Shown here piece after piece: positions 26,390-34,891 of a stretch of DNA of 64,000 nt. The position numbers and the translations under genes are program-made. The number at the start of each line of letters is the position of its first letter. Positions within the stretch are counted from its first letter, which is position 1. The notes under the pieces are model-generated. The model was not told where the DNA came from and did not search any database. It worked only from the letters and a program-made list of their open reading frames with translations. The stretch is from Terrimesophilobacter sp963702165 (GTDB lineage Bacteria > Actinomycetota > Actinomycetes > Actinomycetales > Microbacteriaceae), in assembly GCA_963702165.1 (NCBI GenBank), contig OY969722.1:558001-622000 (forward strand). Reading direction: 5' to 3'.

Positions 26390-26686
26390 TCAGTCGTCGT
26401 CGGAGCTGATCAGCCGCCGCCGCACGGAGAGCGGCTCGGTGTCGGGGCGACCGACGAGCATCCGCTCGACCTCGTCGAGCACCTCGACCACGTGCGCGCG
26501 ATCCGCTGCGACGACCGCCACCCCGACCGCCGAGCGCCGGTAGAGCTCCTGATGCCCGACCTCAGCGACCGACAGCTGGTAGCGCCGCTTCACCTCGGCG
26601 ATGATCGGCCGCACCACCGACCGTTTCTCCTTCAGCGAGTGCACATCGCCGAGCAGCAGGTCGACCTCGAGCGTGCCGGTCCACAT
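26390..26686 (-). CDS. DUF503 family protein
   Basis: 98 residues matching the DUF503/YlxP family: MWTGTLEVDLLLGDVHSLKE followed by KRSVVRPIIAEVKRRYQLSVAEVGHQELYRRSAVGVAVVA. The family has a ferredoxin-like fold and is often near ribosome-maturation genes, but its job is not established. It is monocistronic here and ends next to a family-1 palindrome. Confidence 0.9.
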   Translation of the reverse strand: MWTGTLEVDLLLGDVHSLKEKRSVVRPIIAEVKRRYQLSVAEVGHQELYRRSAVGVAVVAADRAHVVEVLDEVERMLVGRPDTEPLSVRRRLISSDDD

Positions 26687-26800
26687 GGCCCCATGCTAGG
26701 CATCCGGATGGCGAACGTCAGGAGCATCTTCGAATGCTCGGTAAACTGGATGACGTTTGCGCCCGGCGCACGGATGCGTCGGCCTGCTGAAAGGAAGACA

Positions 26801-28285
26801 TTGGAGCGGGAACGCACTGCCGAACTCGAGCGGTGGAACGCTCGCCAAGCCCTGGCCGAGACGATGATCCCCCTCATCGGGAACCTGTACCGCAACTACG
26901 GTGTTGTTCCGTCCATCCACGGACGCCGGCTGATCAACCAGTCGCCCGTGGAGATCCTCAAGGCACACCGCTTCGCGCGCAAGCTCAACGACACCGAGCT
27001 GCCCATCGAGGAGACCCTCTCTGTGTTGGCCGCGCTCGTCGAACTGCAGCCCAGGTCGGCGTCCATCGACCTCGCCAAGCTCGTGCTGCGCTACCGCGAA
27101 GCAGGCAACGGACGCGACCTGCACGAGTTCCTGCGTGAGGAGCTCGAACCGGCGCTCGGCGCCAGCCCCCGGCACGGCGCAGGCGTTGACGTCGTTCTCT
27201 ACGGCTTCGGTCGCATCGGACGTCTGCTCGCCCGCATCCTGATCTCGCACGCTGGCAACGGCGAGGGCCTGCGCCTGCGCGCCATCGTGGTCCGCCGCGG
27301 CGCGGAGAACGACCTGCTGAAGCGCGCCAGCCTGCTGCGCCGCGACTCCATCCACGGCCCGTTCGAGGGCACCATCACCGTCGACGTCGAGAACAACACG
27401 ATCCTCGCCAACGGCACGCTCATCCAGGTCATCTACTCGGATGACCCGTCCACCGTCGACTACGAGGAGTACGGCATCCGCGACGCCATCGTCGTCGACA
27501 ACACCGGACGCTGGCGCGACCGGGAGGGCCTCGAGAACCACCTGAAGAACAGCGGCGTCGCCCGTGTGCTGCTCACCGCGCCGGGCAAGGGCGACATCAA
27601 GAACGTCGTCTACGGCATCAACCACACGACCATCGAGCCTGATGACCAGGTGCTGTCCGCCGCATCCTGCACCACCAACGCGATCGTGCCGGTGCTGAAG
27701 GCGGTCAACGACGCGTACGGTGTCCGGCACGGCCACGTCGAGACGGTGCACTCGTACACCAACGACCAGAACCTCACCGACAACTTCCACAAGGGTGACC
27801 GTCGCGGCCGTTCGGCGCCGATGAACATGGTGATCACCCAGACCGGTGCCGCGAGCGCGGTTGCGAAGGCGCTGCCTGAGCTGACCGGGAAGCTCACCGG
27901 CAACGCGATTCGGGTGCCCACCCCCGACGTGTCGATGGCCATCCTGAACCTGCAGCTGGAGACCCCGACCTCGGTGGACGAGGTCAACGGCTACCTGCGC
28001 GGGCTGTCGCTCGACTCGACGCTGCAGCAGCAGATCGACTTCACCGACTCACCGGAGGTCGTCTCCACCGACTTCGTCGGCTCGCACCGTGCGGGCATCG
28101 TCGACGGTCTTGCCACCATCTGTGATGGCACCAACCTGGTGCTGTACGTCTGGTACGACAACGAATTCGGCTACAGCAGCCAGGTGGTGCGCGTGCTCGA
28201 GCACATGGCGGCGACGCACCCGCGGGTGCTGCCGGAGCGCGCCGCCACGGTGGAAGCGCACACCGGTCAGCTCTCGATCGTCTGA
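26801..28285 (+). CDS. gapB: Glyceraldehyde-3-phosphate dehydrogenase, long GapB type
   Basis: Long-form GAPDH of 494 residues. An N-terminal extension of about 125 residues (WNARQALAETMIPLIGNLYR, SIHGRRLINQSPVEILKAHR) precedes the Rossmann start VDVVLYGFGRIGRLLARIL. The catalytic Cys is C290 in SAASCTTNAIVPVLKAV, with the His in VHSYTNDQNLTDNFHKGDRRGR and the C-terminal WYDNEFGYSSQVVRV. This architecture matches C. glutamicum GapB, linked to gluconeogenic, NADP-preferring activity. The TTG at 26801 is chosen because AAAGGAAG lies 4 nt upstream; the open frame before it is not family-like. Confidence 0.92.
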   Translation: MERERTAELERWNARQALAETMIPLIGNLYRNYGVVPSIHGRRLINQSPVEILKAHRFARKLNDTELPIEETLSVLAALVELQPRSASIDLAKLVLRYREAGNGRDLHEFLREELEPALGASPRHGAGVDVVLYGFGRIGRLLARILISHAGNGEGLRLRAIVVRRGAENDLLKRASLLRRDSIHGPFEGTITVDVENNTILANGTLIQVIYSDDPSTVDYEEYGIRDAIVVDNTGRWRDREGLENHLKNSGVARVLLTAPGKGDIKNVVYGINHTTIEPDDQVLSAASCTTNAIVPVLKAVNDAYGVRHGHVETVHSYTNDQNLTDNFHKGDRRGRSAPMNMVITQTGAASAVAKALPELTGKLTGNAIRVPTPDVSMAILNLQLETPTSVDEVNGYLRGLSLDSTLQQQIDFTDSPEVVSTDFVGSHRAGIVDGLATICDGTNLVLYVWYDNEFGYSSQVVRVLEHMAATHPRVLPERAATVEAHTGQLSIV

Positions 28286-28529
28286 GCCGGCAGCGCCTCG
28301 TTCCACCTGGCGAGCTTGTCCGGGTCCAGCGTCATCCACAGGTTGGTGAGACGTCCGGGTCGAGCAGCGCCAGGAGTGCCTGAAGGTCGCCGGGCATGCA
28401 GGCGGCAGCGAACTCTGTCACCACCCGCTCGTGCTCTGACCGGTCCGGTTCGGCCGCTTGACGTCGGTCCCGGATGTGACGGCGCGGTGCCGCATGGAGC
28501 GCGCATACAGGTGGAGGGCGTGTGATCAT
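28267..28529 (-). pseudogene. Remnant of an ECF41-type sigma factor gene
   Basis: Two family pieces lie in adjoining frames. The first, RRHIRDRRQAAEPDRSEHER and VVTEFAAACMPGDLQALLAL with LLDPDV, is the start of the SnoaL-like domain of ECF41/SigJ sigma factors; the second, RLTNLWMTLDPDKLARWNEA, is its C-terminal end. They join within about 28340-28350, which means roughly a hundred codons of the SnoaL domain are gone. The sigma2 and sigma4 regions that should lie upstream are absent. The remnant tail overlaps the end of gapB. No function is expected. Confidence 0.7.
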
Positions 28530-28561
28530 CGGGCAATCGCCCCACCGATGAAGGAGGAGAA

Positions 28562-28942
28562 ATGCTGACCAACAAGGGGAGCTTCAGCAGTTTCAGCGTC
28601 AAAGACCTCGATACCGCTCGCCGCTTCTACGGTGAGACCCTCGGGCTCACCGTCACGGATCGCGATGAGGGCACCATTGACGTCGCGTTGCCGGGCGGCG
28701 CGAGAGTCATGGTGTACGAGAAGGGTGACGCCCACCAAGCCGCGAATTTCACCGTCCTGAATTTCGAGGTCGATGACGTCGGCGCAGCGGTCGACCAACT
28801 GAAGAGCATGGGCGTGCAGACCATGATCTACAACGACCCCGAATTGACCACCGACGAGCGTGGCATCGCCCAATGGGAGGGCCCGCCCATGGCGTGGTTC
28901 GAAGACCCTGCAGGCAACGTGATCTCGGTGATGCAAACCTGA
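28562..28942 (+). CDS. VOC family (glyoxalase-like) protein
   Basis: 126 residues, one vicinal-oxygen-chelate module pair: FSSFSVKDLDTARRFYGETL, then NFTVLNFEVDDVGAAVDQL and WFEDPAGNVISVMQT. The terminal motif normally carries a metal Glu; here the aligned position is Ile-Ser, so a classic glyoxalase or dioxygenase activity is doubtful and binding or resistance-type roles are possible. AAGGAGGAG lies directly before the ATG, one of the strongest ribosome sites in the window. Confidence 0.88.
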   Translation: MLTNKGSFSSFSVKDLDTARRFYGETLGLTVTDRDEGTIDVALPGGARVMVYEKGDAHQAANFTVLNFEVDDVGAAVDQLKSMGVQTMIYNDPELTTDERGIAQWEGPPMAWFEDPAGNVISVMQT

Positions 28943-29008
28943 GTCCCACCCGCGCTCTTCGGTCGGTATCGTCATAACGGACGTTTTCCGTAATCAGAAG
29001 AGACGCTT

Positions 29009-29899
29009 GTGCCCGACTCCCCGGCTTCGGCCACGCCGTACGAGGTGCTCGGCGTGCCGCCGACCGCGAGTCAGGAAGAACTCAAGCGCGCCTACCGCAA
29101 GGCGCTGCGCCAGTCACACCCGGATGTGGGCGGCGAGTCAGCGCGTTTCCACGCGGTGCAACGGGCGTGGGCGCGCGTCGGCGACCCGGTCGCGCGTGCC
29201 GAGTACGATCGCGGTGCCGGTCGGCGATCGGCGGTCGTCCCGGAGCCGGAGCGGCGCAACACCAACGACTCCGCCCTGCGGGCGCGCCTGTACGGGCATC
29301 CGGGCGGCGCCGCGCGTGAAGAGTTCCTGACCCTCATGCGCGAGTGGACCGGACGCGGCGTCAAGGCCGACCCGTACGATCCGGCGCTCGTGCAGTCGGC
29401 GCCCCGCGAGATCCGGCGACGGCTCGCCGCAGCGCTCGCCCAGGAGGCCACCGCGAAGGCGCTCGCGAAGCTCGGCATCGGCTACACCGTATGGAGCGAT
29501 GTCGCCGCGGGCGACGGCAAGATCGACCACGTCGTGCTCGGGCCGGCCGGCCTGTTCGCGGTCACCTCAGCGGACTGGGGCGGTGAGGTGCGGCTGAAGC
29601 GAGGCGAGCTGACCGGCGACACCCTCGGCGCCGCGCAGCCGATCAAGGAGCTTTCCCGCAGCGCGCGTGCCCTCGGCCGGCAGCTGGGCGTGAAGTTCAC
29701 CGGCCTGCTCGTCGTGGTGCCGGATGATGACCTCGAGGAGGCAGTAAGCATCGTGGGGCGGAAGGCGGATGCCGCGGTGATCCGCCGCTCGGTGCTGCCC
29801 ATGGTCGTGCGCGACGGCATCGCCGGGGGCACCCGGCGCAGCATCGAGGACGCGTTCGAACTGCGCACGCGCTTGCAACACGGCATCCGGTTCGTCTGA
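29009..29899 (+). CDS. J-domain protein fused to NERD-like domain
   Basis: 296 residues. An N-terminal J-domain (about 9-70) has YEVLGVPPTASQEELKRAYR and the HPD motif in QSHPDVGG needed to stimulate DnaK. The C-terminal half has a NERD pattern, GKIDHVVLGPAGLFAVTSAD followed by WGGEVRLKRGEL. In nuclease-active NERD domains this strand ends with an E/DxK signature; here the position is TSA, so the PD-(D/E)XK site looks lost. Possible role: DnaK adaptor for a DNA-linked substrate (inference). GTG start; no clear ribosome site. Confidence 0.85.
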   Translation: MPDSPASATPYEVLGVPPTASQEELKRAYRKALRQSHPDVGGESARFHAVQRAWARVGDPVARAEYDRGAGRRSAVVPEPERRNTNDSALRARLYGHPGGAAREEFLTLMREWTGRGVKADPYDPALVQSAPREIRRRLAAALAQEATAKALAKLGIGYTVWSDVAAGDGKIDHVVLGPAGLFAVTSADWGGEVRLKRGELTGDTLGAAQPIKELSRSARALGRQLGVKFTGLLVVVPDDDLEEAVSIVGRKADAAVIRRSVLPMVVRDGIAGGTRRSIEDAFELRTRLQHGIRFV

Positions 29900-29979
29900 C
29901 CGCCTTCCGGGGGATCAAGCCCGCCCCCTGCCGGTGATCGAGCCCGTCGAGATCCAGCTGATTCAACAAAGGAGTCAAC

Positions 29980-30963
29980 ATGACCACACCGGTGAACGTC
30001 ACCGTGACCGGAGCGGCCGGAGCGATCGGGTATGCGCTGCTGTTCCGCATCGCATCCGGGCAGCTGCTCGGGCAGGACACGCCGGTCAGGCTGCGGCTGC
30101 TGGAAATCCCGGCCGCGGTCAAGGCCACCGAGGGCACCGCGATGGAGCTCGAGGACTGCGCATTCGACCTGCTCGCGGGCATCGACATCTTCGACGACCC
30201 ACGCCAGGGCTTCGAAGGCGCCAACATCGCGCTGCTCGTCGGAGCGCGGCCGCGCACGCAGGGGATGGAACGCGGCGACCTGCTCCGCGCCAACGCCGGC
30301 ATCTTCGGGCCGCAGGGTGAGGCGATCAACGCTGCCGCAGCGGACGACATCCGGGTGCTCGCGGTCGGCAACCCGGCGAACACCAACGCGCTCATCGCCC
30401 AGCGGCACGCGCCAGACGTTCCGGCCGACCGCTTCACCGCGATGACCCGCCTCGACCACAACCGCGCCATCAGTCAACTCGCGGCCAAGACTGGTGCGCC
30501 GGTGGCCGACATCGCCGGGGTCAGCATCTGGGGCAATCACTCGGCGACGCAGTACCCGGATGTCTTCAACGCGACGATCGCCGGACGGCCGGTCACCGAG
30601 CTGGTGGATCGGGCCTGGCTGGAGGGTGAGTTCATCCCGACAGTGGCGAACCGCGGCGCGGCGATCATCGACGCGCGCGGGGCGTCATCTGCTGCGTCGG
30701 CCGCGAACGCGGCCATCGACCACGTCTCTGACTGGGTGAACGGCACCGCAGGCGCGACCTGGACCTCGGCCGGCGTCGTCTCCGACGGCTCCTACGGTGT
30801 GCAGGAGGGGCTCGTCAGCTCGTTCCCGGTGCGCTCCAACGGCGGCGCCTGGCAGATCGTCCAGGGACTCGAGCTGAACGACTTCTCGCGCACCCGGATC
30901 GAGAAGTCCGTTGCCGAGCTCGTCGCCGAGCGCGACGCGGTGGCCGAGCTCGGGTTGATCTGA
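29980..30963 (+). CDS. mdh: Malate dehydrogenase
   Basis: TCA-cycle enzyme of 327 residues interconverting malate and oxaloacetate with NAD. Type 1/cytosolic-like form: GAAGAIGYALLFRIASGQLLG, MELEDCAFDLLAGI, VGARPRTQGMERGDLL, VGNPANTNALIA, and the catalytic pair in MTRLDHNRAISQLA and IWGNHSATQYPDV. AAAGGAG sits 6 nt before the ATG. Monocistronic. Confidence 0.97.
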   Translation: MTTPVNVTVTGAAGAIGYALLFRIASGQLLGQDTPVRLRLLEIPAAVKATEGTAMELEDCAFDLLAGIDIFDDPRQGFEGANIALLVGARPRTQGMERGDLLRANAGIFGPQGEAINAAAADDIRVLAVGNPANTNALIAQRHAPDVPADRFTAMTRLDHNRAISQLAAKTGAPVADIAGVSIWGNHSATQYPDVFNATIAGRPVTELVDRAWLEGEFIPTVANRGAAIIDARGASSAASAANAAIDHVSDWVNGTAGATWTSAGVVSDGSYGVQEGLVSSFPVRSNGGAWQIVQGLELNDFSRTRIEKSVAELVAERDAVAELGLI

Positions 30964-31051
30964 TCTCGGCGGGCCGACGTCGCCGGTGTGCGGCAGACTC
31001 GACTCGTGCACCTCACGTTTCGCCGATCCGCAGCGTCTGCATGATGTGACC

Positions 31052-31534
31052 ATGACGCCGTTCGAGATGATCGTCCGCGAGCACGGACCGACCGTGCTTC
31101 GGGTCTGCCGCGCGGTCCTCACCGCGCATGACGCCGAGGACGCCTGGTCGGAGACGTTTCTGTCTGCGCTTCAGGCGTACCCGAGCCTCGGCGTGGGCGC
31201 CAACGTCGAAGCCTGGTTAGTGACGATCGCCAAGCGGAAGGCGATCGACGTCATCCGGACGCGCTCCCGCACGGCCGTCCCGGTCGGCGACGTGCCCGAC
31301 GGCGCATCCGAGTTGGGCATCCCGGACGACGAGCGCGGCGAAGTCTGGTCACTCATCGGCGCGCTCCCGGACAAGCAGCGCAAGTGCGTCGCCTACCACT
31401 ACCTCGTCGGGCTCCCGCACAGCGAGGTCGCCGCCATCGTCGGCGGGACAACGGATGCGGCGCGCCGGGCAGCCGCGGACGGCATCGCCGCGCTGCGCCG
31501 AGCGTACGCAACCACCCCAGGAGGCACACCATGA
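31052..31534 (+). CDS. ECF-like sigma-70 family RNA polymerase sigma factor
   Basis: 160 residues. Region 2 is VREHGPTVLRVCRAVLTAHD and EDAWSETFLSALQAYP, with the -10 binding part in EAWLVTIAKRKAIDVIR; region 4 is GALPDKQRKCVAYHYLVGLP with the helix-turn-helix HSEVAAIVGGTTDAARR. The ATG at 31052 is the natural start. Its TGA overlaps the ATG of ogt, and ogt in turn overlaps tag, so the sigma factor is translationally coupled to two alkylation-repair genes. No anti-sigma factor gene is adjacent. Confidence 0.88.
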   Translation: MTPFEMIVREHGPTVLRVCRAVLTAHDAEDAWSETFLSALQAYPSLGVGANVEAWLVTIAKRKAIDVIRTRSRTAVPVGDVPDGASELGIPDDERGEVWSLIGALPDKQRKCVAYHYLVGLPHSEVAAIVGGTTDAARRAAADGIAALRRAYATTPGGTP

Positions 31535-32115
31535 CCAACCTCACCGCCACGAACACTTCAGACCTGGACCGGCTGCACGACCGGCTCGTGCACGCCGCCG
31601 ATGAGGCAGGACTGCTCGACCTCGCCTACCGCACCGTCGACACCCCGATCGGAGCGCTGCTTCTCGCTGCCACCGACCGCGGGGTGGTGCGCGTGGCGTT
31701 CGAGATCGAGGGACACGACCGCGTGCTCGACGACCTCGCCGCCAGGGTGAGCCCGCGCATCCTGAACACCACGAAGCGCCTCGACACCCTGGCCCGCGAA
31801 CTTGACGAGTACTTCGCCGGCCGCCGTCTGGGCTTCGACGTGCCGATCGACTTCACGCTGTCCAGGGGTTTCCGCCGTGACGTGCTCGGGCACCTGGCGG
31901 TGATTCCGTACGGCAGCACCGAGAGCTATGCGCAGGTCGCGGTCGCGACCGGCAACCCGCGCGCGGTCCGCGCCGTCGGCACCGCGTGCGCGACCAACCC
32001 GCTGCCCATCGTCATCCCGTGCCACCGCGTCGTGCGCACCGACGGCTCGCTGGGCGGGTACCTCGGCGGTCTCGACGCGAAGCGCACCCTGCTCGACCTC
32101 GAGGCGGCCGCGTGA
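31531..32115 (+). CDS. ogt: Methylated-DNA--protein-cysteine methyltransferase
   Basis: Suicide repair protein of 194 residues that removes methyl groups from O6-methylguanine in DNA. The acceptor Cys is C164 in PIVIPCHRVVRTDGSLGGYL, the Arg finger helix is AVATGNPRAVRAVGTACATN, and the N-terminal domain starts VDTPIGALLLAA. It overlaps the upstream sigma factor gene and the downstream tag gene by 4 nt each, pointing to a single damage-response unit. Confidence 0.94.
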   Translation: MTNLTATNTSDLDRLHDRLVHAADEAGLLDLAYRTVDTPIGALLLAATDRGVVRVAFEIEGHDRVLDDLAARVSPRILNTTKRLDTLARELDEYFAGRRLGFDVPIDFTLSRGFRRDVLGHLAVIPYGSTESYAQVAVATGNPRAVRAVGTACATNPLPIVIPCHRVVRTDGSLGGYLGGLDAKRTLLDLEAAA

Positions 32116-32699
32116 GCGCCATCGTCGGCGACGACGGACTCGCCCGGCCGGCTTGGGCGGCCACCGATCCGCTGCTGCGCGAGTACTACGACACCGAGTG
32201 GGGCATGCCGGTGCGGGACGAGCGCGGCCTGTTCGAGCGGATCAGCCTCGAAGCATTCCAGTCTGGGCTGTCGTGGGTGACCATTCTGCGCAAGCGAGAG
32301 GCGTTCCGGGCAGCGTTCGCCGGCTTCGACCCGGATGCGGTGGCCGCGTTCGGCGAAGCCGACGTCGAGCGGCTGCTGGGCGATGCCGGCATCGTCCGCA
32401 ATCGAGCCAAGATCCTCGCCACCATCACCAACGCCAAGGCGACCATTGCGCTTCGCGCCGACGGGGGACTGGTCGACTTCGTCTGGTCGTTCCGGCCCGA
32501 GGCGACGCCACAGCCCGCCCAGCACAGCGAGATCCCCACCTCCAGCCCGGAGTCGGTCGCGCTGTCGAAGGCGCTGCGTGCCCGAGGTTTCGCGTTCGTC
32601 GGTCCGACCACCATGTACGCCCTCATGGAGGCGATCGGCATGGTCGACACCCACCTCATCGACAGCCATCGCCGCGGCAGTTCCGGGGTGTGGCGGTAG
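32112..32699 (+). CDS. tag: DNA-3-methyladenine glycosylase I
   Basis: 195-residue base-excision enzyme of the Tag family. Seen: YYDTEWGMPVRDERGLFERI, the catalytic Glu in SLEAFQSGLSWVTILRKRE, and FVGPTTMYALMEAIGMVDTH. The zinc ligands of E. coli Tag (C4, H17, H175, C179) appear as Pro, Tyr, His and Ser, so the zinc snap is probably absent. GTG start overlapping the ogt stop (GTGA). Third gene of the sigma-ogt-tag operon. Confidence 0.9.
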   Translation: MSAIVGDDGLARPAWAATDPLLREYYDTEWGMPVRDERGLFERISLEAFQSGLSWVTILRKREAFRAAFAGFDPDAVAAFGEADVERLLGDAGIVRNRAKILATITNAKATIALRADGGLVDFVWSFRPEATPQPAQHSEIPTSSPESVALSKALRARGFAFVGPTTMYALMEAIGMVDTHLIDSHRRGSSGVWR

Positions 32700-32739
32700 C
32701 TCTGGCAGTTCTCGGCGGCCACCGTTACAGTGGCCCGAG

Positions 32740-34158
32740 ATGACAGTGAAGCGGCGCACGTTCGTGCTGGGGGCTCTCTCCGGTGCTTCGCTGCTGGCGC
32801 TCACGGCGTGCACGAACGGGGAACCACAACCGACTCCGTCGCCGACCCGGCAGAATCCGACGGTCCCGCAGCCGTCCGCCTTCTGGCGGTCCGAGTGGAC
32901 CAGCGACCCGTTCTCCCGCGGCGCGTTCAGCTACCAGAGGGTCGGCTCAACGCCCGACCAGCGGACCGCGCTGCGCCAGCCGCTCGGTGAGCGGGTCTTC
33001 TTCGCCGGTGAGCACACATCCGAAACGTTCCCTGGCACGGTGAACGGTGCGCGCGCATCCGGGCACCGCGCCGCCACCGAGGTCATCGGCATTGCAGAGG
33101 CGGGGGAGCGCATCGCGGTGATCGGCGCAGGCATCGCCGGAGCCACCGCAGCCCGACGCCTGGTCGACGAGGGCTTCAACGTCGTCGTGATCGAGGGCAG
33201 GGAGCGCTCAGGCGGCCGCATCTACACGCTCGAGGTGGACGACAAGTCGCACGTCGAGCTCGGCGCTGCGTGGGTGCGCTCATCCTCGACCAACCCCCTC
33301 GAGAGCGAACTCGACGACGCCGGGATCACCACGCGGCGGTTCAACTACGAATGGGAGCATCGCACCCCGGACGGGGCGGTGGTCGACACCGGAACCATCG
33401 GCCCTGACACCGTCGTCACCGCGATCGACTGGGCGTCCAAGCAGCCGGCGGACGTCTCGATGGCAGCGGCGATCGAGGGCAGCAGCGACCTCAACGACCG
33501 CCCGAACGAGCAGGGCGTCTCCGAGGTCGACCTCGTTGCCGACTACGTCACCACCAATCTGGTGATCCCGACCGGCGCCGAGCCTGACGACCTTTCCGCC
33601 TGGTACGCGCCGGATGCCACGCTCAGTCACGAAGACGACCGCCTGGTCACCGGTGGGCTGAGCGGCTTCGTCGAAGGGCTGCTCCACGGGATCGACGTCC
33701 TGCCGTCGAGCGCTGTCGCATCCGTCAGGCACGGCGACGACGGTGTGACCATGCGCCTGGCCCGCGGCGAATCGCTGTCCGCCGCGCGCGTGGTGGTCAC
33801 GGTGCCGCTCGGCGTGCTGCAGTCCGGATCCATCGAGTTCGACCCGCCGCTGCCGTTCTCCCACCGCGGCGCGATCTCCGCGCTCGGGATGGGACTGCAG
33901 GACAAGCTCGTGCTGCAGTTCGAGGAACGATTCTGGGCGACGGATGCCACGGTGTGGTCCGTGGTGGACGCCAAGACGGAGCTGCCGTTGTGGTTCAACG
34001 TCGAACCGTCGACCGGGGACAACGTGCTGGTGGCGCTCTTCGGCGGTGAGGACGCAGAGCGGCTCGCCAAGCTCAGCGACAACGACCTGGTCGCGGTGGC
34101 GCTGCGCAGCCTTGAGCCGTTCGTCGCCGACGAGACGGACCAGGGCGGCGGCTCCTAG
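32740..34158 (+). CDS. Flavin amine oxidase, circularly permuted, Tat lipoprotein
   Basis: 472 residues. The N-terminus has a Tat-like KRRTFVLGA and a lipobox LTAC with Cys 24, so it should be exported folded with FAD and lipid-anchored. Residues about 53-116 (WTSDPFSRGAFSYQRVGS, then RVFFAGEHTSETFPGTVNGA) are the FAD-binding block that closes ordinary flavin monoamine oxidases. The normal N-terminal Rossmann motif follows, RIAVIGAGIAGATAARRL at about 124-141 and ERSGGRIYTLEVD. The protein then ends at ALRSLEPFVADETDQGGGS, exactly before the block that has moved. It is a circular permutation by order of motifs. The last 4 bp overlap the stop of the opposite gene. Substrate unknown. Confidence 0.9.
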   Translation: MTVKRRTFVLGALSGASLLALTACTNGEPQPTPSPTRQNPTVPQPSAFWRSEWTSDPFSRGAFSYQRVGSTPDQRTALRQPLGERVFFAGEHTSETFPGTVNGARASGHRAATEVIGIAEAGERIAVIGAGIAGATAARRLVDEGFNVVVIEGRERSGGRIYTLEVDDKSHVELGAAWVRSSSTNPLESELDDAGITTRRFNYEWEHRTPDGAVVDTGTIGPDTVVTAIDWASKQPADVSMAAAIEGSSDLNDRPNEQGVSEVDLVADYVTTNLVIPTGAEPDDLSAWYAPDATLSHEDDRLVTGGLSGFVEGLLHGIDVLPSSAVASVRHGDDGVTMRLARGESLSAARVVVTVPLGVLQSGSIEFDPPLPFSHRGAISALGMGLQDKLVLQFEERFWATDATVWSVVDAKTELPLWFNVEPSTGDNVLVALFGGEDAERLAKLSDNDLVAVALRSLEPFVADETDQGGGS

Positions 34159-34808
34159 CCGCGCGCGCGCAATTCCTCGAACGTCGGCAGCCTGCTGATG
34201 CCGATCAGCATCGCCACGGTCGCCGAGAAGATCGCGATGACCAGCAGCAGGTAGCCGATGAACTCCCACGGCAGGTCCACCAGGTTCGGGTCGAGGAAGA
34301 AGTACGGGTACCAGAACACGTTGGCGCCGCGGATCATGGTGAACACCACCCACACCGACGGGAAGATCATCACCCACAGCACGGTGCGCCACGGCACATC
34401 GCGGGCGGGGGCGACCAGCCAGTCGACGATCGCGTAGGCGGGAATCCAGAAGTGCAGCAGCTGGCTCGACCAGGGCGCCCACACCGGCACGCCACGCAGC
34501 GTGCCCTCGACCAGAATGACCGCGAACACGATCCCGGACACGATCAACCACGTCGTGGACAACACGCGCAGCATGTCCAGCCAGAGCGGGTCCTGGTCTC
34601 GCCGCAGCGCGATCACCGCAGCGATCACGAACACGCAGATCGCGATGATCATGGATTCGACCGTGAAGTAACTGAAGAAGTTCGCCACCGCGAATGGGCC
34701 GGTGCCGAGGGTGAAGTTGATGTCTCCGATTAGCGCAACGACCCCGGTCGCCGCGACCAGGAGTCGAAGGATTCCGAACGTCTTACGCACGGTTGAGGGC
34801 GGCTCCAC
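34155..34808 (-). CDS. Pr6Pr family membrane protein
   Basis: 217 residues with six predicted transmembrane helices. The pattern NFFSYFTVESMIIAICVFVI, LLHFWIPAYAIVDWLVAP and the His and Trp positions around YPYFFLDP match the FAR-17a/AIG1-like Pr6Pr family of bacterial membrane proteins. Function unknown. It is convergent with, and overlaps by 4 bp, the amine oxidase gene. Confidence 0.85.
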   Translation of the reverse strand: MEPPSTVRKTFGILRLLVAATGVVALIGDINFTLGTGPFAVANFFSYFTVESMIIAICVFVIAAVIALRRDQDPLWLDMLRVLSTTWLIVSGIVFAVILVEGTLRGVPVWAPWSSQLLHFWIPAYAIVDWLVAPARDVPWRTVLWVMIFPSVWVVFTMIRGANVFWYPYFFLDPNLVDLPWEFIGYLLLVIAIFSATVAMLIGISRLPTFEELRARG

Positions 34809-34891
34809 GGCGGATCATCCGTCGAGTTTAGGAAACGCGACTGGCAAGGCGCCTTGCGGCCGGTGTCTCCGGCCTCCCCTAGAATTCCGGT

